DNA of 64,000 nt from CAWGJF01 sp963822905 (GCA_963822905.1 CAWGJF010000001.1:682001-746000); one strand, 5' to 3'; shown: positions 36,603 to 46,174, counted from the stretch's first letter. Notes: generated by a model not told the origin, from the sequence alone. Made by a program: numbers and translations.

Positions 36603-38078
36603 TCAGGATAATTCATGTGAAAGATATTGTGATTTACCGAGACTAATTCGTTGCGTCCTTTTCGATCTTGGGAAACGGCTTTTTAATCCTCCCTGTATAA
36701 CAACTCCGGTTCCAAGTATAATTCCATCATACTTTACTGCATATTGTCCCGGCGGCAGAGAATCATTCAGAATTAATCCACCATTTAAATATGTTCTTGC
36801 TTCTTCAATATCAGTTATTTCATAAATATTTTTTGTGAGATGCTTACTCAAAATCTGGGCAGAGTGAGAATGCAACACAATCTTTTTATTTTTATCTATA
36901 GTTCCGAATTTCGTTCCGATTCGATGAAACAATCCGAGGTTTGTCTCATTCCAGTCGCTGTTAACAAAATAAACATCACCGTGTTTGATGATAAATTTAT
37001 AATTGGTAAATGCTGATTTGTCAATTCCGAATTCATCCGAAAGTATATTCAGGTAATCAACGATATCAGCATCAGTGGATTCACACATTTTCATTACATA
37101 GCTTTTTTTCCATTTTGAATCTTCAGCAGCAGGTATAGAATCAGTTTTTCTTAGTTTTACCAAAAAGAAACCATCCGAATCAGCTTCCCATGGAAATATT
37201 CTTATTGCTTTACTAAGATCAGGATGAAGACTATTGCCATGATATTTAGTAAAGCCCGGTTTGTAATTTAAAGGCATTTGAAAATCGCAAACTTCAACCG
37301 GATATTTTTTAAGAACCTTGTCGATAATTAATTCGTTCTCTTCAACTGTAAGTGTACATGTAGAATAAACAACCTCACCGCCGGGTTTTAACATTTTAAT
37401 TGCAGCCACAAGTAATCTTGTCTGCAGGTCACATAGTTTGCTAACCCGTTCGAGTGACCACCATTTATTTACTTCACTTTTTTTCTGAATTATACCGAGC
37501 CCACTGCAGGGTGCGTCAACAAGAATTTTATCAAACTCTTCTTCATAATATTTACTTAAAATTTCGCCTTTGGAATTAATCACTCCGTAATTCAGAAAAT
37601 TCATTTTATCAAGATTAAAGACGAGAGCTTTTACACGGTCAATCTGGATTTCATTAACAACCAGTGTCCCTTTATTTTTCATTAGCTCGGCAAGCTGAGT
37701 TGTCTTAGAACCAGGTGCTGAACAGAGATCGAGTACTTTTTCATCTTGTTGTGGATTCAGAACAATCGGTGGAAGCATTGAAGTTAATCCCTGCAAATAA
37801 TAAAAACCAAAGGCGATTTCAAAAGTGCTTCCAAGATCATCAATGCCTGATATCAACTTTAAAACATTTTCGGGATATTTGACAGGTTCAGTAATGATTG
37901 AATATTTTTCTTCTAGTTTTTGAGCAAGTTCTTCACGGGAAATTTTTAAACCATTCACGCGGATGTACTTGGAAGGATGATGTTTCACAAACTCCCAGTA
38001 TCTTTTGGCAATTTCATCACTAAAGGTAGAACTTAAATAACCATATACTTTATCTGATACTCTCCCTTTTTGCCCCAT
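36603..38078 (-). CDS. RNA (cytosine-C5)-methyltransferase, NOL1/NOP2/Sun (RsmF-like)
   Basis: 491 residues. The SAM-binding core shows LDLCSAPGSKTTQLAELMKN near residue 112, and both family cysteines are present: DAPCSGLGII near 189 and YSTCTLTVEEN near 241 (the second is the attacking nucleophile in RsmB/F-type enzymes). An N-terminal RNA-binding part and a C-terminal PUA-like extension (about 390-491, PGQYAVKYDGIILGTG) fit RsmF/YebU architecture. Target is probably rRNA C5, but the position cannot be decided here. It is co-directional with neighbours at 1-base gaps. Confidence 0.88.
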   Translation of the reverse strand: MGQKGRVSDKVYGYLSSTFSDEIAKRYWEFVKHHPSKYIRVNGLKISREELAQKLEEKYSIITEPVKYPENVLKLISGIDDLGSTFEIAFGFYYLQGLTSMLPPIVLNPQQDEKVLDLCSAPGSKTTQLAELMKNKGTLVVNEIQIDRVKALVFNLDKMNFLNYGVINSKGEILSKYYEEEFDKILVDAPCSGLGIIQKKSEVNKWWSLERVSKLCDLQTRLLVAAIKMLKPGGEVVYSTCTLTVEENELIIDKVLKKYPVEVCDFQMPLNYKPGFTKYHGNSLHPDLSKAIRIFPWEADSDGFFLVKLRKTDSIPAAEDSKWKKSYVMKMCESTDADIVDYLNILSDEFGIDKSAFTNYKFIIKHGDVYFVNSDWNETNLGLFHRIGTKFGTIDKNKKIVLHSHSAQILSKHLTKNIYEITDIEEARTYLNGGLILNDSLPPGQYAVKYDGIILGTGVVIQGGLKSRFPRSKRTQRISLGKSQYLSHELS

Positions 38079-38079
38079 T

Positions 38080-38508
38080 TTAATACCTGGCTAAATTTAA
38101 TTTATTAATTAGTTGGTTAATAATTTTATTCATATTCAGAGAATCCGGAAAATTCTTTCTGAATTCTTTTTGAATTTTAAGCATTATCGAATCAACATAT
38201 TCTTCAAATTGAATAACAACATTTTCCATTAATTTCGAATTTGCGGGCAAGTAGATAGGTCTATTGGGATTGCGGCTGGCGTAAACTAAGTATTTGCATT
38301 TTATAAAGCTGTCGAACTGCATCACGATTTCCCCATCTACTGAAATAATTTCATAATAATCAAAAAACTGTTTGCCGGGAATAAATACTTTATCAGGTAA
38401 ATCAATTTTTTCTAAATCATCACTCTTTAAAAAACTATCCGGAAATATTTTTCTTCCTTCTTCAGAAAACTCAGATAGTAATTTGGTGACAAATTCTTTT
38501 TCTGTCAA
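38080..38508 (-). CDS. Conserved-looking hypothetical protein
   Basis: 142 residues, not recognised. No signal peptide or membrane segment; it appears soluble with an N-terminal helical segment, a central beta-rich part (VFIPGKQFFDYYEIISVDG, CKYLVYASRNPNRPIYLPAN) and a C-terminal helical region. The start is TTG at 38508, two bases after the DNPH1-like stop, with one base to the next gene, so translation is likely coupled within the bshA operon. No function is proposed. Confidence 0.6.
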   Translation of the reverse strand: MTEKEFVTKLLSEFSEEGRKIFPDSFLKSDDLEKIDLPDKVFIPGKQFFDYYEIISVDGEIVMQFDSFIKCKYLVYASRNPNRPIYLPANSKLMENVVIQFEEYVDSIMLKIQKEFRKNFPDSLNMNKIINQLINKLNLARY

Positions 38509-38510
38509 TA

Positions 38511-38930
38511 TTAATTATCAAGATTGCTTATAAAATTTTGGATGATTGATTTCATTTCATCGGCATCGCGATAATTTTTAATTGTTAGTAAATCAGATTC
38601 ACATCCAGATATCATTGCAGAAAGCTTTGGTACTTCGGCATTGGCTAAGGCGAGAACAGGTAATTTTCTCTGGTATAAAGCGTAGGCAATTTCGAAACCA
38701 ACGCCAAGGCTTGCTCCGGAAATTTCTGCGATCATTAGTCTGCTTCCTTCAATCCATTTAATATCTCTTTTAAAAATTTGCTTATCAGTCAAAGGAATCG
38801 AAGTATTAAATTTTCCACTGATCTCTGCCAAAGCAGTATGTTTTTCTAATTCTAAAAATTCAACAATTTCTAAATAATATTTCTGATATTTTGTATCACC
38901 CCTGATAGGTCCGGCACAGTAAATTATCAT
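38511..38930 (-). CDS. Nucleoside 2-deoxyribosyltransferase-fold protein (DNPH1/Rcl-like N-hydrolase)
   Basis: 139 residues with the nucleoside 2-deoxyribosyltransferase fold. YCAGPIRGDTKYQKYY at the N-terminus matches the GSIRG motif of DNPH1/Rcl. DIKWIEGSRLMIAEISGASL followed by GVGFEIAYAL contains the catalytic Glu and the SxGVGxE motif. PKLSAMISG near the C-terminus matches the SAMIRG motif. DNPH1 proteins cleave deoxynucleoside 5-monophosphates and clean up nucleotide pools. It lies 2 bases after bshA. Confidence 0.75.
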   Translation of the reverse strand: MIIYCAGPIRGDTKYQKYYLEIVEFLELEKHTALAEISGKFNTSIPLTDKQIFKRDIKWIEGSRLMIAEISGASLGVGFEIAYALYQRKLPVLALANAEVPKLSAMISGCESDLLTIKNYRDADEMKSIIQNFISNLDN

Positions 38931-38932
38931 AC

Positions 38933-40057
38933 TTAATTATTCAGAATGTTTTTGTAAAATTCTTCATACATTGGAACTACTTTTGATTTATCAAAATTTG
39001 TTTCCACTCTTTTGCGTGAATTTTCAGAAAAAATACTATACTTCTTTTCATTTGTTAAAAGTTCCAAAACGTATTTTGCCATCCTGTCTACATCTCCTAT
39101 TTCAGCAATAAAACCTGTTTCGTTATGTTTAACTAATTCGGGTAATCCACCAACACTTGAACTCACAACAGGTAAACCGCAAGCCATAGCTTCAAGTGCT
39201 GCTAATCCAAAACTTTCTGATTGTGATGGAATTAAAAATACATCTGAAGATGTTAAAATGTCCACAATCGCTTCCTGCTTACCCAGGAATTTAACTTTAT
39301 CACATAAATTTAATTGCCTGCAAAGTCTTTCACACTCGGATCTGTCAGGACCATCACCCACAAGAATTAGCCTGCTGGGAATTTCCTGCTGGACCTTCTC
39401 AAAAATCCGAATTGTGTCCGGGACTCGTTTTACTACCCGGAAGTTAGACGTATGAACAAGGATTTTTTCACCATTTGGAGAATAGTGTTTTCTAAAAACT
39501 GAATCTTTATTAGGATGAAAAAGCTGTGTGTCAACAAAATTAGGAATAACTTCAATATCTTTTTCGATTGAGTAGTTTGTTATTGTTTTTTCTTTTAAAA
39601 ATCTTGATACTGCAGTAACACCGTCACTCTCTTCAATGCTGAATTTTACAAGCGGCAGGAATGATGGTTCAAGTCCTACAAGAGTAATATCAGTTCCGTG
39701 CAGAGTTGTAATTATTTTTAAATCCTTATTCTTTTTAAGAATTTTCTTTGCAAGATAAGCGCTTGTTGCGTGTGGAATTGCATAATGAACATGAAGCAGA
39801 TCGAGATTTTCAAACTCAGCAACTTCAATCATTTTACTGGCAAGAGAAAGACTGTAGAGTGGAAATTCGAACAACGGGTAGCTGCTGATTTCTACTTCGT
39901 GATAGACAACATTCTCAACATACTGGTTAAGTCTGAATGGAAGTGCGTAGCTTATAAAATGTACTTCGTGACCTAAAAGAGCCAATTCTTTTCCGAGTTC
40001 AGTAGCAATGACACCGCTTCCACCGTAAGTCGGGTAACAGGTAATTCCGATTTTCAT
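38933..40057 (-). CDS. bshA: N-acetyl-alpha-D-glucosaminyl L-malate synthase
   Basis: BshA is a GT4 glycosyltransferase that joins UDP-GlcNAc and L-malate in the first step of bacillithiol synthesis. 374 residues, the typical size. Recognisable family features are MKIGITCYPTYGGSGVIATE at the N-terminus, LLHVHYAIPHATSAYLAK near 89-106 and the GT4 donor-site PSQSESFGLAALEAMACGLP near residue 276, with its EX7E motif. bshB and bshC are not in this window. It is first in a tight five-gene operon and divergent from the PfkB gene at 40170. Confidence 0.92.
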   Translation of the reverse strand: MKIGITCYPTYGGSGVIATELGKELALLGHEVHFISYALPFRLNQYVENVVYHEVEISSYPLFEFPLYSLSLASKMIEVAEFENLDLLHVHYAIPHATSAYLAKKILKKNKDLKIITTLHGTDITLVGLEPSFLPLVKFSIEESDGVTAVSRFLKEKTITNYSIEKDIEVIPNFVDTQLFHPNKDSVFRKHYSPNGEKILVHTSNFRVVKRVPDTIRIFEKVQQEIPSRLILVGDGPDRSECERLCRQLNLCDKVKFLGKQEAIVDILTSSDVFLIPSQSESFGLAALEAMACGLPVVSSSVGGLPELVKHNETGFIAEIGDVDRMAKYVLELLTNEKKYSIFSENSRKRVETNFDKSKVVPMYEEFYKNILNN

Positions 40058-40169
40058 TAGTAATTTTATGCGTTAAGTTTAAGCAATTTAGTAAATCTAA
40101 TATAATCGAAAATTGATGAAGTATGAAACTAACTATGTTCTGTTCATCACAATCAAAAATTATTGAGTA

Positions 40170-41057
40170 ATGAAAATACTTGTTATTGGTCATTCAGTTG
40201 TGGATAAAATCTTTACATTAAAAGGAATGGAAACCAAACCCGGCGGTATTTTCTATACTGTTTTTGCCTTGAATGCCATCAGGTTTGAAAACGATGAACT
40301 CTTTTTATGTACCTATACTAGACCGGAATTTGAGAAGCTTTTTAAACATGTTTATTCTCAACTAAATTCCGAATTTATCTTTGAGAATGAAGATATTCCT
40401 GTTGTAGAACTAAAAATTAATAATAATTGTGAAAGGAACGAGCATTATAAAAATATTATTAGCGAGTTGCCTGTTGAAAAAATCCCTTTTAATGAGTTTG
40501 ATGTTGTGTTAATTAATATGATAACAGGATTTGATATAACATTGGATCAACTAAAATTTTTAAGAAATAATTTTAAAGGTTTGATTTATTTTGATGTTCA
40601 CACTTTTTCAAGAGGACTGGATGAAAACTTTCACCGGGATTTCAGAGTTATTCCTGATTTTGAAAAATGGGCTGAGTGTATAGATTTTCTTCAAGCAAAT
40701 GAAAATGAGATTAATTTTGTTTTTTCGTCAAATAATGAAAAAGAAATTATTGAAAGATTAATATCACTTGGAATAAAACAAGTAATCGTAACGAGAGGTG
40801 AAAAAGGAGCATCAGTTTTTTATAAAGAGAAGACTGACTTATGCGAGATAAATGAAAGAGCAATTAAAACAAATGTTATAAATAAAGTTGGTTGCGGTGA
40901 TGTTTTTGGGGCAGTTTATTTTTATAATTATATTAGAAACAAAAGTATTGAGGATAGTTTGAAACTGGCCGTTATTGCTGCTGGAATCAGCACGACCTTT
41001 AAAGATTTTACGGATTTATCACGATTAAAAGATGACATATCAAAAGGATTTTATTAA
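40170..41057 (+). CDS. PfkB-family carbohydrate kinase
   Basis: 295 residues of the ribokinase/PfkB superfamily, which phosphorylates sugars or nucleosides with ATP. The N-terminal IGHSVVDKIFTLKGMETKPG is a short version of the substrate-site start and NKVGCGDVFGAVYFYNY near residue 244 is the C-terminal anion-hole signature with the catalytic Asp (GCGD in place of the usual GAGD). The substrate cannot be read from the sequence. It overlaps the RmlD-like gene by 26 bases and heads an operon with a GH13 enzyme. Confidence 0.8.
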   Translation: MKILVIGHSVVDKIFTLKGMETKPGGIFYTVFALNAIRFENDELFLCTYTRPEFEKLFKHVYSQLNSEFIFENEDIPVVELKINNNCERNEHYKNIISELPVEKIPFNEFDVVLINMITGFDITLDQLKFLRNNFKGLIYFDVHTFSRGLDENFHRDFRVIPDFEKWAECIDFLQANENEINFVFSSNNEKEIIERLISLGIKQVIVTRGEKGASVFYKEKTDLCEINERAIKTNVINKVGCGDVFGAVYFYNYIRNKSIEDSLKLAVIAAGISTTFKDFTDLSRLKDDISKGFY

Positions 41058-41949
41058 AAAAAGAATTTTGATTACAGGCGCCAACGGTATGTTGGGTCAG
41101 CGGACTACTGTGTTTTATTCCCGCCAACTAAATGTTGAATTGCTTCCCACCTCGGTTGAATCAGAATCTTTTGATTCATTAACAGAATACAGGCAGTGCG
41201 ATATTACTGACAGATCGGAATTTAAAAAACTTATTTTCGATTTTTGTCCTGATTTTATAGTTCACACAGCTGCATTTACAAATGTTGATTTAAGTGAAAG
41301 AGATCGTGAAACTGCCTGGAGAACAAATGTAAAAGCTGTTGAGTATATCTCTGAAGTTGCAAGAATAATTGACGCACATATAATTCATATTTCAACCGAT
41401 TATATTTTTGATGGAAAGAACGGACCTTATAGCGAAAATGATAAACCAAATCCCGTCGGATATTATGGCAGGACAAAATTAGCGAGTGAAAATGTATTAA
41501 AATTAAGCGGAGCGATTTTTACAGTTCTGCGAACTAATGTCCTTTATGGAATTGCCGAAAACAGCCGGCCGGATTTCGTCCGCTGGGTTGTAGATTCACT
41601 TAGCAATAATAAAAAGATAAATATTGTTACTGACCAAATCAATAACCCGACTTTTATTGATGATCTTGTTCAGGCTATCAGTAAAATTATTGAGTTTCGA
41701 AAACCAGGAATATTCAATGTCGGTGGGAAAGAATTTTTATCGCGATTTGAATTTACACATCGGATTGCTGATTATTTTAAACTGGATAAAAGTTTAATAA
41801 ACCCGATTTTAACAGAAGATCTAAATCAGCCTGCGCGTAGACCATTAAATTCAGGTTTAATAATTTTAAGAGCTGAAAGTGAGCTTGGTTATAAACCACA
41901 TTCAATTGAAGAATCATTTTCAGTTATGAAAAAAACTTTAATAGCATGA
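41032..41949 (+). CDS. RmlD-like NAD(P)-dependent sugar reductase (extended SDR)
   Basis: 305 residues. The Rossmann motif is ILITGANGMLGQ (residues about 12-23), HTAAFTNVDLSERD near 77 is typical of dTDP-4-dehydrorhamnose reductases, and the catalytic YxxxK appears as YYGRTKLASE near 144. Family role is the last step in dTDP-rhamnose formation, but rmlA, B and C are absent here, so it may reduce another nucleotide sugar. It overlaps the upstream kinase by 26 bases and the downstream GH13 gene by 4 bases. Confidence 0.78.
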   Translation: MTYQKDFIKKRILITGANGMLGQRTTVFYSRQLNVELLPTSVESESFDSLTEYRQCDITDRSEFKKLIFDFCPDFIVHTAAFTNVDLSERDRETAWRTNVKAVEYISEVARIIDAHIIHISTDYIFDGKNGPYSENDKPNPVGYYGRTKLASENVLKLSGAIFTVLRTNVLYGIAENSRPDFVRWVVDSLSNNKKINIVTDQINNPTFIDDLVQAISKIIEFRKPGIFNVGGKEFLSRFEFTHRIADYFKLDKSLINPILTEDLNQPARRPLNSGLIILRAESELGYKPHSIEESFSVMKKTLIA

Positions 41950-43760
41950 AAAAACTATTTCTTCTTCTTTTATTTGTTAATTCATTCCTGTTCGCTCAAA
42001 AAAGTATTCCCGGATGGGCAAATGGAATTGTTTGGTACCAGATATTCCCTGAAAGATTTGCAAATGGTGATACGACCAATGATCCTGAACCTGAGAAAGT
42101 ATTTATTGATTCAAAATCAATCCCTGAAAACTGGAAAGTGAAAAGTTGGACAAGCGATTGGTTTTCACAGGATGAGTGGGAAATAAAACTTGGTGGAAAC
42201 CTGCGTGATCATTTATACGAAAGGCGCTATGGTGGAGACATCCAGGGAATTATCGATCATCTTGATTATTTAAAAGATTTAGGCGTTGGTGCAATTTATC
42301 TAAATCCTGTATTTGATGCTGTTTCACTTCACAAGTATGATGGTTCAACTTATCATCATATTGATGTTAATTTCGGACCTGATCCGAAAGGTGATAGAAA
42401 ACTAATTGAAAGTGAAAAACCAGATAATCCAAAAACCTGGGTTTGGACATCTGCAGATAAATTATTTTTAAAGTTGATTGAAGAAGTTCATAAAAGAGGG
42501 ATGCGGATTGTAATTGACGGAGTTTTTAATCATACCGGCAGACAGTTTTGGGCTTTCAAAGATATTGTCAAAAACCAGGAAAATTCTCCTTACAAAGATT
42601 GGTACAGAGTAAAAAGTTTTGATGATCCATCTACTCCGGAAAATGAATTTGATTATAAAGGTTGGTGGGGTGCAAAGTCTTTACCGGAATTTAACAGAAC
42701 CGATACGGATCTTTTTTCTGGACCCAAGCAGTATATTTTCCATTCAACACAAAGATGGATGGATCCAAATGATGACGGTGATCCCTCAGATGGAATTGAC
42801 GGGTGGAGACTTGATGTTGCAAGGGAAGTTCCTATGGGATTCTGGAAAGATTGGAACAAGCTTGTAAAAATTTTAAATCCGGAATCAATTATTATTGGCG
42901 AACTTTGGGAACTATCACCCGATTTCATTTCAGCAGATGGTCCGTTCGATGCATTGATGAATTACAATTTTGCTTTTGCTGTGAATGATTTTTTTATCGC
43001 TAATGATTCTGCAATTACGACTTCAGAATTCGTTGATAAATTGAAGGTAGTTCAGAAAACTTATCCACCAGACAATTTGAACCTTTTGCAAAACCTTGTT
43101 GATAGTCACGATACCGACCGGCTTTTATCAATAATTAAAAATCCTGATAGAAAGTATGATCGTGATGGAAATGAAGGAAATAAAAATTATTACCCGGGAA
43201 AACCCTCTGAAAAAGATTATCAGTTGCAAAAATTGATTTTAGCGTTTCAAATGACTTACCAGGGTGCGCCAATGATTTATTACGGAGATGAAGTTGGAAT
43301 GTGGGGAGCGGACGATCCGCACGACAGGAAACCAATGATCTGGGATAATTTAAATTATGATAATGAAGTAATTGATGAATCATCAGGTTTTCACAAAGGC
43401 TATGGAACTTATACAGTTGAGCAAAATAGGGATATTCTCAAGTTTTATAAAAAGATGATTTTGATAAGAAATAAATATCCATGCCTGCAATATGGTACTG
43501 TAGATTTTTTATATGCAGAATCAACCAACCCGGTTTTTATTTTTGAACGAAAATGGAAAGACAGAAAAATAATTGTGGCTTTCAACTTAAGTGAAACTCA
43601 ACAAACCATTAATCAAAAATTGAAATCAAAAAATGTTGAGTATAAGGAAATACTTTCCGGTGAATCTGGAAAAATTGATTCGGAAGATACTAATGCTAAA
43701 ATGGTTATTAATCTCAATCCAAAATCATTTAAAATATTCAAGTTGAAAGCTGCAGATTGA
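41946..43760 (+). CDS. Exported GH13 alpha-glucanase (second copy)
   Basis: 604 residues, clearly homologous to the GH13 enzyme at 11115-13010. Signal peptide about 1-18 (ends LFAQ). Conserved regions: DGVFNHTG, GWRLDVARE with nucleophile Asp290, GELWEL with acid/base Glu319 and DSHDTDR with Asp389. It lacks the roughly 25-residue N-terminal linker of the other copy and differs in the residues after the catalytic Glu (LWEL against VIDS), which suggests different specificity. Its ATG overlaps the preceding stop, so it is coupled to the RmlD-like gene although it is exported and its neighbours are cytoplasmic. Confidence 0.88.
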   Translation: MKKLFLLLLFVNSFLFAQKSIPGWANGIVWYQIFPERFANGDTTNDPEPEKVFIDSKSIPENWKVKSWTSDWFSQDEWEIKLGGNLRDHLYERRYGGDIQGIIDHLDYLKDLGVGAIYLNPVFDAVSLHKYDGSTYHHIDVNFGPDPKGDRKLIESEKPDNPKTWVWTSADKLFLKLIEEVHKRGMRIVIDGVFNHTGRQFWAFKDIVKNQENSPYKDWYRVKSFDDPSTPENEFDYKGWWGAKSLPEFNRTDTDLFSGPKQYIFHSTQRWMDPNDDGDPSDGIDGWRLDVAREVPMGFWKDWNKLVKILNPESIIIGELWELSPDFISADGPFDALMNYNFAFAVNDFFIANDSAITTSEFVDKLKVVQKTYPPDNLNLLQNLVDSHDTDRLLSIIKNPDRKYDRDGNEGNKNYYPGKPSEKDYQLQKLILAFQMTYQGAPMIYYGDEVGMWGADDPHDRKPMIWDNLNYDNEVIDESSGFHKGYGTYTVEQNRDILKFYKKMILIRNKYPCLQYGTVDFLYAESTNPVFIFERKWKDRKIIVAFNLSETQQTINQKLKSKNVEYKEILSGESGKIDSEDTNAKMVINLNPKSFKIFKLKAAD

Positions 43761-44539
43761 ATCCGCTCTTTGAAAAATACGAAGCTTTCATTTTTGATCT
43801 CGATGGAACAATTTACAGGGGATCGCATTTAATTCCGAATGCTGATACCACAATTAATCTCCTAAAAGAATTAAATAAAAAGATGGTTTTCATTTCCAAC
43901 AAAACAACCGGAAGTGTAAAAGATTATTTTGAGTTTCTTTCAGGAAAAGGTCTAAATATTTCTGAAAAAGATATTGTAAATGCAACTGTAGTGATCAAAA
44001 AATACTTGGTTAAAAATTTTCCTGGTAAAACTTTCTATGCAATCGCAGAAAAAATTTTTATCGATGAAATCTCTGAATCAGGATTATTTTTTTCTAAAAA
44101 TCCTGAAAAAATTGAAATAGTAATTGTTACTCTTGATAGAACGTTGAATTACAACAAACTGGAAATTGCAGCACGGGCTCTGGAAAACGGAGCAAGGTTT
44201 TTTGCGGCAAATATAGATGATACCTGTCCGGTTGATGATGGAGAAGTTCTGGATGCCGGATCAACAATTTCTGCACTTGAAAAAAGAACACACCACAAAC
44301 TTGAACTGCATTTCGGGAAACCATCAGAATTTATGTTTGAGGAGATTAAAGACAACCTGAAATCCGATTTGTCTAAAACCTTATTAATTGGCGATAGACT
44401 TGAAACTGATATCGCTTTGGGCGCAAAGTTCGGAATAGATACCGCTCTTGTTGCAACCGGTGTAAAATACTTTCAAAACTATTCAAACGGTTATTCGCCC
44501 ACTTATCATATAAATTCAATTGCTGATCTGATTAAGTAA
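43757..44539 (+). CDS. HAD-superfamily phosphatase, NagD-like (class IIA)
   Basis: 260 residues, TTG start overlapping the GH13 stop (a stop-start overlap). The DxDGT motif is FDLDGTIYRGSHLIPNA (residues about 13-29), followed by FISNKTTGS and GKPSEFMFEEI, and the C-terminal metal site is IGDRLETDIALGAKFGID. This matches HAD-IIA sugar/nucleotide phosphatases. The substrate is unknown; the operon contains a sugar kinase and a glucanase, so a sugar phosphate is plausible. Confidence 0.88.
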   Translation: MNPLFEKYEAFIFDLDGTIYRGSHLIPNADTTINLLKELNKKMVFISNKTTGSVKDYFEFLSGKGLNISEKDIVNATVVIKKYLVKNFPGKTFYAIAEKIFIDEISESGLFFSKNPEKIEIVIVTLDRTLNYNKLEIAARALENGARFFAANIDDTCPVDDGEVLDAGSTISALEKRTHHKLELHFGKPSEFMFEEIKDNLKSDLSKTLLIGDRLETDIALGAKFGIDTALVATGVKYFQNYSNGYSPTYHINSIADLIK

Positions 44540-44569
44540 AAAAATAATCTTACCTTTAAAATACACCAC

Positions 44570-44596
44570 AACCTTTCTATTGTATATAAGGTCTAA
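44570..44596 (+). promoter_or_regulatory. Candidate ECF-type autoregulatory promoter
   Basis: AACCTT (44570-44575), 15 bases, then GTCTAA (44591-44596), 23 bases before the ECF sigma ATG at 44620. The -10 half matches the common ECF GTCTAA core; the -35 half is a poor match to GGAACTT. Suggestive only. Confidence 0.3.
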
Positions 44597-44619
44597 TTAA
44601 CAGTAAATAAAAAAAACTG

Positions 44620-45207
44620 ATGGCTGTAAGCGACAAAGAATTAATACTCAAAGCTGTAAAAAATGATCAGAATGCATTTGAAGAATTGGTCTATCGTTAT
44701 GACAGATCTGTTTTATCAATTGCCTTACGTTATTCAAAAGATCAGGATGAGGCAAAAGATATTTACCAGGAAGTTTTCATCAGAGTATTTAAAGGATTAA
44801 AAAAGTTTCAATTTCAGAGTGAGTTTTCCACTTGGTTATTTAGAATTACAACAAATGTTTGTCTTACTCATATATCAAGAAAAAAGGAACATGCAAAATT
44901 ATCAGAATTCGAAAATGATCAACCAGACTATTTTGATTCAGTGAAGTATGAAGAATTAATTTATGATGGAATTTCGCCTGAAGAAGAAACGGTAGGAAAT
45001 GATTTAAGTGAAATTGTGAATGCTGCAGTGGAAACTTTATCACCAAAGCAAAAGATAACATTTGTTCTAAAACATTATGAAGGATACAAAATCAGGGAGA
45101 TTTCAGAAATGTTGGGTTGTAAGGAAGGTACAGTTAAAAAATATTTATTTGATGCTGTTAAAAATTTAAGAAAAAAATTAGGACCTGTTTTAGCAATACA
45201 GGAATAA
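44620..45207 (+). CDS. ECF-type RNA polymerase sigma factor
   Basis: 195 residues. Region 2 is at about 20-90 (LSIALRYSKDQDEAKDIYQE, EFSTWLFRITTNVC) and region 4 at about 135-185 (LSPKQKITFVLKHYEGYKIR, EMLGCKEGTVKKYLFDAVKN). The partner anti-sigma gene begins 12 bases later, preceded by AGGAG. The cluster that follows (anti-sigma, repetitive exported protein, barrel) suggests an envelope-stress regulon that may be largely self-contained. Confidence 0.92.
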   Translation: MAVSDKELILKAVKNDQNAFEELVYRYDRSVLSIALRYSKDQDEAKDIYQEVFIRVFKGLKKFQFQSEFSTWLFRITTNVCLTHISRKKEHAKLSEFENDQPDYFDSVKYEELIYDGISPEEETVGNDLSEIVNAAVETLSPKQKITFVLKHYEGYKIREISEMLGCKEGTVKKYLFDAVKNLRKKLGPVLAIQE

Positions 45208-45219
45208 CCAGGAGAATTT

Positions 45220-46173
45220 ATGGAACACAACGAATTCAGATTACTTGTTCAATCTTCACTGCTTGGTGAACTTTCAGAGGATGAACAAAAGCTTTTAATT
45301 GAGCATTTAAAATCATGTTCTGATTGCAGAAAAGAAATTGAACAGCAGCAGGAAATTCTTGCACTGATAAACAAACAAAAGAGTCCTCCGGTGAACGAAA
45401 TTCTGCTTCGGGAAGCAAGAGCCCAACTACGGGGAGCGCTAAAAACTCAATTATTGCAAAACAGATGGTCATTTGTTGAAAGTTTAGTTTCTTTTATTGC
45501 AACTCCACCAAGACTGGCTATAAGCGCTTTTGCACTTTTACTTATCGGAATATTTATTGGAAATCTGATTTTAAACAAAAGCGATAACGGTAACCTCATT
45601 CTCAAAAACAACATTAAAGAAGCTAAATTTTCCGGTTTACAAACTGATACCAGAATACGGAATGTTAGTTTTATAGATGCAGATGCAAGTGACGGGGAAA
45701 TTGAGTTTACTTTCGAAGCAGTAAAGCCCGTTCATATTAAGGGCAAAGTTAATGACCCCATGATTCAAAATGTTTTGACTTATTCAATGCTGAATGAACA
45801 GAATCCGGGCTCAAGATTAAATTCAATAAATGCAATTTATTCTGACAACAAATTATCTGTTGATAAAGATTTTAAGAATGCACTGATTGCTGTGATGATG
45901 TCAGATAAAAATCCTGGTGTGAGAAGAGAAGCATTTAACATTATATCACAGGTTAATTATGATTCACAAATAAAAGATGCTATCCTGCACGTTCTTTTAA
46001 ATGACTCGAGCTCAGCTATGCGGATAGAAGCTTTGAACTATCTCATTAGCTCCTCTAAAAAAGGAGCTACTCTAAATGAACGGGAATTAAAATCAGTAAA
46101 AGATAAATTATTGGTTGATAATAACAACTGCATTCGTTTGAAAACAAAAACTTTATTAGAGGAGTATAATTAA
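45220..46173 (+). CDS. Membrane anti-sigma factor with C-terminal HEAT repeats
   Basis: 317 residues. N-terminal ZAS zinc motif H29-x3-C33-x2-C36 (IEHLKSCSDC) would bind the neighbouring ECF sigma factor in the cytoplasm. One membrane span at about 99-118 (LAISAFALLLIGIFIGNLIL). The outer part, about 190-317, is built of HEAT-type helical pairs (ALIAVMMSDKNPGVRREAFN, ILHVLLNDSSSAMRIEALNY), which form a protein-binding solenoid. I infer that the HEAT region senses a periplasmic ligand and releases the sigma factor. Having HEAT repeats as the sensor half is unusual. Confidence 0.8.
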   Translation: MEHNEFRLLVQSSLLGELSEDEQKLLIEHLKSCSDCRKEIEQQQEILALINKQKSPPVNEILLREARAQLRGALKTQLLQNRWSFVESLVSFIATPPRLAISAFALLLIGIFIGNLILNKSDNGNLILKNNIKEAKFSGLQTDTRIRNVSFIDADASDGEIEFTFEAVKPVHIKGKVNDPMIQNVLTYSMLNEQNPGSRLNSINAIYSDNKLSVDKDFKNALIAVMMSDKNPGVRREAFNIISQVNYDSQIKDAILHVLLNDSSSAMRIEALNYLISSSKKGATLNERELKSVKDKLLVDNNNCIRLKTKTLLEEYN

Positions 46174-46174
46174 A

